Positions 20,501 through 32,500 of a DNA stretch of 64,000 nt are shown piece by piece. The notes under the pieces are model-generated. The model was not told where the DNA came from. It saw only the letters and a program-made list of their open reading frames with translations, and ran no database searches. Position 1 is the first letter of the stretch; the number at the start of each line of letters is the position of its first letter. Made by a program: the position numbers and the translations under genes. Source of the DNA: Oegoconia quadripuncta. Its lineage: Eukaryota; Arthropoda; Insecta; Lepidoptera; Autostichidae. The stretch is taken from assembly GCA_949316235.1 (NCBI GenBank), contig OX438747.1, positions 25,734,618 through 25,798,617 on the forward strand, written 5' to 3'.

Positions 20501-23500
20501 TGATGTGTAACGTATGTTAATATAATTTTAGATGACTTTATAAATAAGAAGCGTAGTTAATTATTTTTATTAAGTATTATGTAGGTAATTAAATTAGGTA
20601 TAATGAATACCAGACTATTTGCCATGAATAATTATTATACTTACCTACTACGTCATGGTTTTCTAAAAATAGAATATGTAGAATATGTAGTACCTACTAT
20701 GCGCATATTGACAATTTATGAAGCCTAATTATCTAATTTCTTGATTGATATTTATTACAATTATTTAAAATTACTTATACGTATGTAGTTAATACTTATT
20801 TAAATGATTGGCATTATAATTATTCTAATTAGGTACTTTATGTCGCAAGTTGAATCAAAATCCGATCCAATGTGTCTCGGATATCCGACACCTACCTATT
20901 GCTCAACACAGTAGCGACCTGCTTGCTGCAAGTAGCATGCCAGTGACCTTTTAAGTCAACGATGACGCAGTGCAGAATATGATCGCGAATTTCACGACCG
21001 AGTGGTGTAGTTGTTAGCTGCCCGGTCTTCGAAACTAATGGTAGCGGGTTTGAGTCCCGCCTGGGGTAAATGTTTGTCTGATAAATACGAACATTTATTC
21101 TGTAGTTATAGTTGGTTTAAAATAATTATGTAGGTATTCCATACCTAGTATTCACATTAGAAGCTTTGCCTAGTTTTGTTGCTAAGGTAATTATTAAAAA
21201 TAGGTCATCTGATCATCATATTATTTGTATTAACACATTTAATTGTCATAGAAATCAACTAACCATAATGTATTTATTTCAGTTAATTTTTCTTCACTAA
21301 TCTTTTTATTTATTATTGTTGAAGTATTCTGGAAGATAGGCACCTATGATAAAGCGATGTAGGAAATGGAAAGTTAGCTATACACAGATATAGGTATATT
21401 TATGGAGAATATAGAGATATGGATATTTGGATTTGGTTAGCGTGTTTTGAGAACAGTATTAAAAAATCTTTCACACCCCATTGAGTGCGTTAGGTACTTT
21501 TCTCAAACAATTTTTTTTTAAAGGTTTGGTTAGACAGTTACCGAAATATATTAAAAATCTTTTGCACCTTTTTGAATGCATTAGGTATGTTTCTCTAGCA
21601 ATATTGAGAAATTAATAGGTTTTGAGCGCATAAATTAAAGCAGGATTAGGAATGCAGAATTTATTTAAAAACGTTGGGAATATTTTGGTAAATAAGGTTT
21701 AGACAAACACTGGATTGATCACCCAGTTGTGGAGAAAAATACTTATGGACCAAAGAATTCATTTTGAATATGTGTTGTAAGACGTTTGTATTGGCATGTA
21801 AGTTATAGATATTATGATGCGTGAGCGCAAGCACGGTATACAATATAAAGGTACATTGAGAGCCACATCCTTCGCTCGATCATGGTGTAAACTACGTTTC
21901 TCTGTGAGAGCTGTTGGAGACTTATGTGTCTTAAAACTGATGGCCTCAAATTAATATAGGGTGTGCGCACAACCCATACTAGACACATAGATGTCTAAGT
22001 ATTATTAATTTATTGAAATATGAGTATACTCAAAATGATTTGTACCTTAATAAATAGTGGGACCGGCCGGCCCAAGTGAAAAGTTGAATATATCTAAAGG
22101 ATATATGTATGTATACCGATGCGCAGTCTTTGAATGGATATATAAAATATAATATGAGTATGATAAGGGAACGTTAGGAGATGATATTTTAGTACGATGA
22201 TGATATTATTACTATTATATGGAATAAAGAATGGATAGATTAGTAAATGGTTACTGTGATGGTAATGGTAAGAAAAATACAGAAGGAAATCGAGATGTGT
22301 TGATTTCATTTGAGGTAAAATGAGGTATTACTTTATAGCATTTCCCTTTATATTTCCTTTTATTTATTTTGTTATGAAAAAAAAAAATACAGTTTATGTC
22401 ACTTCTCGTTAGATGAATATTTACATTTTAGTGCAGTCTCATTATTTTTATACAAATATTCATATTAATTTATTCATGCTTTTATGAGTTAATATTAGGA
22501 ATTATAAAATAATATTTTTATACATGTGAAGTTCCAAATATAAAATATCATTAATTGTATTGTTATAGAATATTAATTCATCGTCATATTATAATTATTT
22601 TGCTATTATGTTGTTTGTTTATTTTTTTCCAAAAATATTGTCAATAATGCGCATAGACACTAATTAATAATAATAACTATTATGCCTTTTATATCTTTGG
22701 ATTCTTGTTGTTTCTTCGAATTTGTTTTTAAGACAGGGTTCTGTCTATTTTTTATGTAATTACATATTTGCTTTACTACACACATAGAACCTATGTACCT
22801 ACTTATATTTAATTATTTCACAGTGACCATGTGTATTTCTTAAAATCCTGATATCTTTCACGATTCGTCGTTTCTCAATATTGTCGGTATAAAGTTTTTA
22901 TGTTGTTTCCATTTAATTAATTGATTGTTTTATAATTGTTACTTGTAATAACATAATTATGTTTAGTGCTTTGTATATCTTATTATTGGCACATATGTAT
23001 ATCAAATCTGTTAGTACTTGTTACACGTTTGTTACTATGAGTTTAACAATTTGTGCTGTTGATATGTCTTATTAAATAAAATTAATTTATTTAATAAGAA
23101 TTATTTATTAATTAATTTACCTATGTTGGGAAATAAATTTAGTACTTTAGTACATTTGAAGACAAAAAAAAAACATATTTAATATAAATAGATTAATGAT
23201 GAACACTCAAAATTCTTTTGCATTTTTTTTTGCAAACTTGTTATGTAATTAAACAATGAAAGTTAAGTAGTTTAAAAATGGTGCAGATAAATAATATAGA
23301 CATGTTACGTATTATTTCAAGTTATTTTAAAATGATTTATAATAAGTAATATATACATTTTGAACCAGTCGGTACATATTGTGAATTTTGTTTCAATAAG
23401 CTTTATGTAAAATAGAAAACAGACATTTTATATATGACGTAAATAAGGATAAATATGGATTAATATAGTGTAATGAGTAACTACTGTGTGTCAAACAGAT

Positions 23501-26500
23501 ATAAAATTAAATATATAATTAACAAATGAAAAACGAAAATTATTTATAACTAGTAGTTTAAATGTGTGTAGTATAAGAAAAAAAAACAAAAATTGTTTAA
23601 AAAAAAAAAAAAAAAAAAAAACGGTGGAGGTGTAGTATGTGACGCACCTCCGCCTTATGTAACTTTAGTATATAAGCAATTGCACCGCATTATCGCCCTT
23701 CATTATACGTATAGCACGATACATTGTGTTTCTGTTATTGCGCACCTGGTTCCCACATTGCAGGGAAACAAACTTTTCTTTTAGTAGTAAGTAATTTCTC
23801 TAAACAACAAATAACATGGTGCTGGTTTCCAGGTCTTGGAGCTTAAAGCAGACTTCACAGCAGCTCGGCTGCATCGTGCCAATGTCTACCTCAAACTGGC
23901 TCAGTATACGGAGGCCAAAGAAGATTTCCTGCAAGTTGTATGTATATCTCTATTTTTATTTTGTATTAAATTCTAATCCAATTAGACTCAACTTTTTGTG
24001 GGCGGTGTTTAGTTAGAACAACACATGTATACAAAAAATTATTGAAAACCTTCACTTCACTTTTTGGAGGTTTTATGGCTCCATCGTGTTTGACGATGAT
24101 ATCTTTTACTATCACAGGCTAGTCATATTGACATTTGATGTCATTAAATAAGATAGATTTACCATTGCTCACCAAACTTGACAAGCTATGTTCCTCTCTC
24201 TTGTTATTTTTAAATTCCACAGATTTACCATATTCTTCATATAGGCACAGAATTAATACAGTCCTAACGTAATAAAGGCTTCATTTAGGGTTTAACGTAA
24301 GAGGGAATATCTAGAAACTGGTTTATGTCTGGCTTATTTGATTACGAATTTGTTTATACCTAATCTAATATCTAAAAGTATTTTGTTTGGATACAGGCAA
24401 TGTTTACATTTGAAAAGAGCATGTTGCTTACTAAGCTACTTGTACAGACGTCGCCTTTTGGACTGCAACTATTTCAGTCTCGTTTAATTCATGCTAAGTT
24501 ATATGTACAAGCCCTAATTAACAGTAATCAATTCCTTGACTTCTGTAATACAGATTCAGTAAGGTAGGTACTGACTGATTTATTACTTCTTCTTAGCGAG
24601 TCGATGGCAAACACGTCAAATTCTTGAGGACCAGAACATATTATAATTACTTATTTTACCTAATTACTTAAAGTTATTAATGTTACTTTACTTACTTATT
24701 TATTTGTGAGAAGTAAAAGACATAAAATAATTTGATTTAATCAATTATTTTTTCTGATAAAATCATGCCAACCCTGGTTCAATGATTCATAGTGTGCGTA
24801 CACGCTAACCGTGGCCAAATACGTTAAGTATAGCAAATGTGTTTGTTCTCTTTGACAATACGCGTGATAATAATGATAAAATGTGTAACAATGTATATGT
24901 AATTTTGTATTGTGCTGTGTGTGCCAGCTATTGGCACTATTCAATGAATAATGAGCATATATCTCGGATGTAGAACTTAAACAGTATTTGAGTACCTATT
25001 ATATTTCCCGATGACGTTAGTAGATTGTAGATTATCCACATTGTAAACTGTAGACTATTTTGTACTTAACTAGTGTTTACCCGCGGCTTGGATTGCGTTA
25101 ATTATGTGTAACTAGCTTTTGAGTCTGTAACTGAACATCGAAATACGAACGTGCGAAGAACTGCCGTCCGAAAGATCGTAGTTCCGATACTCTGTTGGTC
25201 GACACATTGCTTGTGCGATAAACCGATCTTCGGCGGAATACTTCTTCGACGAACGCTAGTGCGAAAGAACTCCCCGATGTGTTCAACATGTTCAACCTAA
25301 CATCGAAAGCTAAGGTCATAACCCTCTGAAACTAACCAACAATATCAGGGGTTCTACTCTCTAACCAAAACCACGTCCGAAGGCTATAATTTCGGACTTT
25401 TTCTTCTACCAAGAATCCTTTATTTGCATAACTTCAGACGTTCCTTCTTCCTTCCTTCTTCTTTCCTTCCCGTACTGACTTACAACAACAGTAAAATAAT
25501 GAAGATTGGTTTATAATTGACACAGCAAACTGCAAGAGAAAAAATCCGAAGTTACGGCGCGGTCCGAAGCTATTTTCGTTAGACAGTAGACCCCTAGGAT
25601 GCTGCGACAAAACTTTGAAAACCCTTGACATAATCATCCAGATAAACTAAACCAACTGTGTGAAAAGCTATCTCCGAGAGGGATTAACCGATTTCTATTA
25701 AATAGGGCTAAGAATTTTCAGAGGAAAAAAACGAGAGCTAAGGAAGGAGTTTAATTTTAAATTAAAAAAAAACTTGAGAACCCTCGATCGACTATGAATC
25801 ACAGTCAGAATACACTTAAACTTATCTAACCTAAGCTAAATATATATATTTATTCATTCATTCAAATAAGAAGCTGCCCTCTCGTTTAGTCTTCATTATT
25901 TAAAAAAAAGCACTCAAATCGTCTGAGATATGTCTGGACAAAGACTGGTCACATACAGGCTATGCTCCAACGTGGAGACATAAGACTTGATATATGAGTC
26001 CCAAATCAGCGCCAGTGTCTAATGTTTGTCAGTCAAAAGCTGTGTCAATATTTTGTTACTTTGGTTCACTTTCATACGCAAATAGCGTGGGATTTGTTTA
26101 ATCGCGTTTGCGTACTTGGCTTCATGCTGGATTATTATTTATTACACACATATTCAGACTCGGAAAATTTATCCGTTCCTCATGTAATTTCACTGGACCA
26201 TATAATTTGATATAAATTCCAATTTGACACCTTCTGTTTCAGAGAAGTAATGACAGTATATTTGTACCGCCAAAAATTGCCAACACAACTGATTCTAGTA
26301 AGGTTTCGTTCTTCTCCGGAGTGCAGCTCATCAGCAAATTTTATTATTATTAATATGGGACCTCTCTAGCGGTTATACCGCACGATTGGTGGAGTGAGCC
26401 TGTCATCGAAACCAACGGCTGCGGGTTCGAATCCCGCGAGGGGTGAACGCGCGAACATTTATTTCCGAATCATGGGTGTTTATAGTGAAGGTAGCCAGTC

Positions 26501-29500
26501 CCCCAAATGTGTTGGGGTTTCCGGGTCAGTACGCTTCCACCTTCGACCTCATCTTCACTTAACATCAGGTTTAAATGAGTCAAGTACGAACCCGTGGTGA
26601 ATAAAAAATAAAAAATAAATATATAAATATTTATATTATCCGTTTCTCGTATCTATAGTACAAGCTTTGCTTGGTTTAGGACTAGATGATTGGTGTAAGT
26701 GTCCGTAAGATTTATTTAATTGTAATCATCAAAGTTAACAATTGACGCAAGACATCGCTTAACAAACATACACAAAAATATACCGGATGAGTTTTTTCAC
26801 CGTAAGGACAAAGATGGGCATATTAGTTAAGTGAAATCGAAGGTATTGGAATAGGTAGTTTAATTTAGTTTTTTTCAAAACCATATCTTAATATCTTTAT
26901 TGTACACAAAATTATTACAGAAATATGCATTGTATATAAAATGTACAAAGGCGAGCTTAACTCCGATAGAGTTTTCTACCAGCAAACCTTAGAGATACAT
27001 AGTGTTTATTAGATTGGGCAGAAAATAGTGTACATAACAATTGAAAATTATTTTATAAAAAAAAAAAATAATATAAAAATAATAAATAATAAAACCATCA
27101 TCGAATAATGCGTTAATTGTGTCATCTGATGGTCGCGGTTGTAGTCCATTCCACATAATTACATAATTAAATTAAATAAATAAAGAAAATTTGAATTCCA
27201 AATAAATTTCGCATGACAGAAACCCCTAATAATCCCGCCAGTCACATATCAAGCCAGGGTTGACACGTGCGTTTTTGAAAAAAAAAATAACTACCTATGC
27301 CAATAACTTGTATTTCACTTACATAATATACCCTATTTTTTTCTTTACGGTAAAAAACTCATCCGGTATAGTCGAATTGAGGACCTCCCTTTTTAAAGTC
27401 GGTTAAAAAGTGATTTTAAAGGGATTCCGTTTCTTTAATTTGATAGTACTGAACCCCATACCCATACAAAGATCGAAGACACTTCTAAAAAAGTCGTAAA
27501 TTACAAACGCTTTTAATTTTGAACCCTTGACGCAAAGAGCGGTGTTATATGTTTGCAGTCTATGTGTGTCTGTCGCATTGGAATTATTGTAGTCGTAAAA
27601 AGGCTGTGCCGACATAAAATTGGTTTTGAAGATTTACGGTGTTCAGGGGATTTCACCCAAAAAATATCTATGCACTTTACATGTTTCAATGGCTATGCAT
27701 GGGCTCGCCCCACGTGTACATTTCTGTATATTGTGAGCCCGTGGATGTTGTTACAAGCATTACTCTGACCACCACTATTGGGATAAAGGTTGTGACGTTA
27801 TTTATGTAAATTTTCAGTTTTGTAATGTCACACTTTATTGCGTCATCACAATTATGTCTTACAGTAATGTAATCACAGATTGGACGCACTCCTTCGTCGC
27901 ATATTAATTACGTAAAAGTATGCACGTATGTGGACATACGCGATTGCTCAACCAATGTGAATTGTGATAAGCCTTACTTTGTATAGCCATTTGGATAAAT
28001 AATTATAATAATGCATTGATTCAACTTGCTTGCTATTTCTAAATTTACCAGCCCCCGTAGCTTACGTAGACCCCGCGACGTAGGGATGAGAGTGGGATAG
28101 TTGTATATTTCGTCCAAGCGAATATGCAGGATAAGTTCATTCAAAGGGTTATATATGTATACGCTTTTTTAATGAGGTTCCTGTTGATATACAAAAACTT
28201 CCTTTCAATAAATTTAAAGATACTATAAAACAGAAACTTATTAAGAAAGCATATTATAAAATATCAGATTATTTAGATGATAAACAATCATGGACATGAA
28301 CAGCCCGTTCGCGTAACCAGGCTATTTCACAATTAATAATGAAATATTATAATATAAAATAATAATTAATAATTTTGTAACATAGAAAAGAGCAACCTCT
28401 CGAGTTTCTTGCTTGTTCTTCTGATTCGAACCCGCAAGCGTTGGTTTCGCTGACAGGGTCACTATCCACTACACCAATCGGTCGTCCAATGATGCATAGA
28501 TATTGTTTGTCAATCTGTATGTTATGGCGGCTTCGAAATCATCTCCCATAGCTTCCCCAAATAAGATGGGGTTTCCGGGTCAGTACGCTTCCACCTTCGG
28601 CCTTATCTTTATCATCAGGTGTGGATGAGGTCAAGTGCTAAGCCGTTGTCACCACATTTACATGAGGCCTAACGCGTGCTGTGCCTATATAAACCGAGTT
28701 ATTGCCTAACGTAAATATGCCATAAAATTAGCGGGAATTGCATGAAGTTTACTATATTATAATGTACATAGGTAGGTTTTTTTTTATTCATAACTGATTG
28801 GTACTTGACCTCAATCACACCTTATGTTAAGTGAAGATAAGGTCGAAGGTGGAAGCGTACTGACCCGGAAACCCCAACACATTTGGGGGACTGGCTATCT
28901 TATCTCTGACAACTGGTACACAACAATGCTATGAACATTGCTGCTTGGCGGCAGATTTAGATAAGATGGTGGTAGCTAGCCTGGCGAATATTTAAAATGC
29001 CCTACCACCAACCAAACCGAGTACTTAAACATGTACCCCGCTGGGTATCGAACCCGCGACCTCTGAATCGTAAACCCAATGTTGTTTACATTGAGCCACG
29101 GAGGCGGTTAAAATCCAGGTCCTCTGTAAACCCCGATAAAGTGAGCAGTTCCCACGAAAATACAGGCAGGCAAAGCCGCCGGTAAACACCAGTGAAATTA
29201 TAAATTGAAAACATACGCCCGCATACGGTCCATCGAAATAAATAGTTTAGGGCTAACGACAATTACATTTTAATGGTCCAGCAGAATAAAGTAGAATAAT
29301 CAGGAACCTAGACTAGCCGCGTAGTTTGTATGTTGCGGGTCGCGGGGACCCAAGTGGGGAGGGCTAGATTTTTATAAAACACTGCCGAAAGCTGAGTACC
29401 CAAAGATGATTGCTCACGCCCAGAAAATTATGGCGATGTTTGGGTCGTCGCGTCGTATGTATGCGAACATACTTTTTCGACCATGAAATTACCGAAACAA

Positions 29501-32500
29501 TCAGAATCGACTTACTGATGAACACCTTTTCTCTCTGCTGAAAGTTACCAACGCGCAGTGGCTTGATATAATGGCAAATCAAAAGCAATTTCAATTCTGG
29601 CCCTCCTCTGAAATGTCTTAAACATTCTGGCCCCTTATGAAGAAAGTTTGCCCACTACTGTGCTAAACCAATGTGCTAAAGGCAGATTGCGTTGTTTATT
29701 TTAGTTTAGTTATTCCTTTAGTTTTGTACTGAGTTGTTAGTAATTTGTGGATAATGCTGTTTTGCAATCATCCATACTTGTTTGTTACTAATGTTGTAAG
29801 TTATACACACTGTAAAACTGTTTATTGTCCCTAATAAATTAAAAAAAAAACCATCTCGCAATGAATTTCAAATCGGTTCAGTCGTCTTGTCGTTGCAATA
29901 CCACAGACAGACAAACCCTTCAAACTTATAAGGGGTGTTTGTGTCCGGCGGTTAATTACTCGTTCGTTAAGAATTTGTTTCATTGGAATTAAAATCAATC
30001 GCCTCACAGCGCGGCGATTAAAGTGCTGCGCCTTGATAGTGTTATCAATTGCCTTTATACAACATACATGGTTATTTATTGGTGTAACGCAACGAAATGA
30101 AAATGATGCGTGGTAGTATCGACAATAACTTGGTTTCAGTCTACACAAGGTCATTTCAGAGTCAATGTTAGTCAGTTTTATAATAAGGTTCCAGCCATCA
30201 CCAACAGCCTTACAATATAATATTTGTAAAACCAATCTGTGACGGCACGTGATTCCACTTCCGACAAATGGCGTGTCGCACAGTCGTACATCGCCTAATC
30301 ATACTTCGCACGATTAATTCTTTGGACAAATGGCTTGTCGCATAGTCGTACATCGCCTAATCATACTTCGCACGAACAAGACTTCGGACAAATGGCTTGT
30401 CGCATAGTCGTACATCGCCTAATCATACTTCGCACGAACAAGACTTCGGACAAATGGCTTGTCGCATAGTCGTACATCGCCTAATCATACTTCGCACGAA
30501 CAATACTTTGGACAAATGGCGTGTCGCATAGTAGTACATCGCCTAATCATACTTCGCACGAACAAGACTTCGGACAAATGGCTTGTCGCATAGTCGTACA
30601 TCGCCTAATCATACTTCGCACGAACAATACTTTGGACAAATGGCGTGTCGCATAGTCGTACATCGCCTAATCGTACTTCGCACGAACAATACTTTGGATA
30701 AATGGCGTGTCGCATAGTAGTACATCGCCTAATCATACTTCGCACGAACAAGACTTCGGACAAATGGCTTGTCGCATAGTCGTACATCGCCTAATCATAC
30801 TTCGCACGAACAATACTTTGGACAAATGGCGTGTCGCATAGTAGTATATCGCCTAATCATACTTCGCACGAACAAGACTTCGGACAAATGGCTTGTCGCA
30901 TAGTCGTACATCGCCTAATCATACTTCGCACGAACAAGACTTCGGACAAATGGCTTGTCGCATAGTCGTACATCGCCTAATCATACTTCGCACGAACAAT
31001 ACTTTGGACAAATGGCGTGTCGCGTGTCGCATAGTCGTACATCGCCTAATCGTACTTCGCACGAACAATACTTCGGCCACTCGGTGTCGCACTTCAGTAA
31101 TAAACCCGTCCCGACTGTTGGGGCACAACCTCCTCTCACTAGGAGAGAGTATGGGCCATAAGCCACCACACTGGCCCAGTGCGGATTTGTGTCTGACAGT
31201 CTGTGTTTTTAAGCGGCCCCGTTAGGCCACCTAGTCAGCTTAACGATTGCCTTTAATTGAAATCAACCGTGAGTGACTATTTAACGTGCCCTCCGAAGCG
31301 CGGAAACACTCGTATTCTAGTGGGCACCCATCCAAGGACTGTCCGCACTAAACATTGTTTAACTTCACTAATCGAAAACGAATAGCATGCGACGAGTGTT
31401 TCCAGTATACATAAAAAATTTGCCTTTAAATAAAGCAAAACTATCATGAAACAGAAATTATTTACAGAAAACTATTATACAAATATACAAGGCGAATGTG
31501 GATGGTAGTGTTGGTAGGGGAAGACCACGGCGAACGTACCATGATCAAATCGGGGACGTCTTAAAAAAAAGCCAAGTCAAGAGTACGCGAAACCGACGAG
31601 CATGTATGAACAACCTTATGAGAGTGAAGGAAGCAGAAGAGGTGTGTCAGGATCGTAGCAAGTGGAAGTCTGTGGTCTCTGCCTAACCCCTACGGGAAAC
31701 AGGCGTGACATTATGTATGTATGTATTATAAAATTTCCATTGTTTGGATGATAAGCTAGCATTGGCACAGACCGCTCGGCGATATTCAGTCTAATTTTAC
31801 AATATAATATACAAGGCTATTTATTGTATACCTGACACCTGAAATTAGTTTGATCAGTAAAACGTATAGATGACAAACCTATCAGGAAGTGAATCCGCAA
31901 CAATTATTTTTATCTTATTTTTTTCTAGCCATATTGATAACAAAATATATAATATAATTGGGGTGGGTCGCATTTTTGATATACAAAATATAACCTTGTG
32001 TATTGTTTCCTTGTTTTGTCGAATTACACATTGTAATCCAAAACCTGAGGAAAGACACTAATGATGGAACAGAGGCTAAATAGACTAGATGGGGGAATAT
32101 TCCCTGAGATCCTATCTCATCCAAAATCTAATGCTGCCCGGAGTCTATTTGCCTTTGTGAAGTCATCGGTGTCTCGCTAGAAATAGTTTTAAATAGATGA
32201 AGTCGGTAAGAGGTACGATGGGACTGGCGTATACCCTTTGTATAAAAGTCCCCAAATCAAATTAGAAAAAAAAAAAGAAAATCCAAAACCTAGCTCAAGA
32301 CCAAATCTTGAGTTTCTTGCTCGTTCTCCCCTGGGGTGTCAGCTTTGTAAAATGTAACGTTTTCAAGTGATAATTTTATCGTATCCAATAAATCTTTTTG
32401 ACTTGACTAACGTAAGACATTTAATATTTCTAGTCACACTGAGCGGCTGTCAACTTAATTAAAGATTTCCGCAATAACTAGTTACGCGAACGATATTTAC

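Larger units (their letters stand above)
20001..23762. mobile_element. Young LTR retrotransposon, non-autonomous, in DNAJC3 intron 3
   Basis: Two direct 132-bp repeats, 20001-20132 and 23631-23762, are identical at every base. Both start TG and end CA, and both are flanked by the 4-bp duplication GGGA (19997-20000 and 23763-23766). A primer binding site, TGGCGATCCTGCCAG, follows the left repeat without a gap. A polypurine tract, GGTGGAGG after a long A-run, touches the right repeat. This is a complete LTR element structure. The 3.5-kb interior is AT-rich and has no recognisable gag, protease, reverse transcriptase or integrase, so it must depend on another element (LARD-like). A 4-bp duplication fits some Ty3/Gypsy groups. 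Identical LTRs mean recent insertion. Confidence 0.9.

Noticed and set aside
20001..23762. Processed pseudogene with a 130-bp target-site duplication (poly-A before the second copy)
   Set aside because: TG/CA ends, the adjoining primer binding site and polypurine tract, and the flanking GGGA duplication fit an LTR element better. LINE-made duplications are much shorter.
24397..24563. Open stretch with TACAG acceptor and AAG|GTAGGT donor in DNAJC3 intron 4
   Set aside because: Its length (167 nt) is not a multiple of three while exons 4 and 5 join in phase 0, and the peptide has no TPR pattern. Exon 4 joins exon 5 directly in register with the human protein.
26240..26300. CTGTTTCAG followed by AGAAGTAATGAC as a possible DNAJC3 exon
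   Set aside because: No frame continues the TPR sequence and no donor follows at a suitable distance.
30256..31095. CRISPR array
   Set aside because: Units are contiguous without unique spacers and the DNA is plainly eukaryotic.
30605..31225. Repetitive open frames (TSHEQ, RRCTTMR types) in the 62-bp array
   Set aside because: 62 is not a multiple of three, frames shift from unit to unit, and sequence is satellite in an intron.
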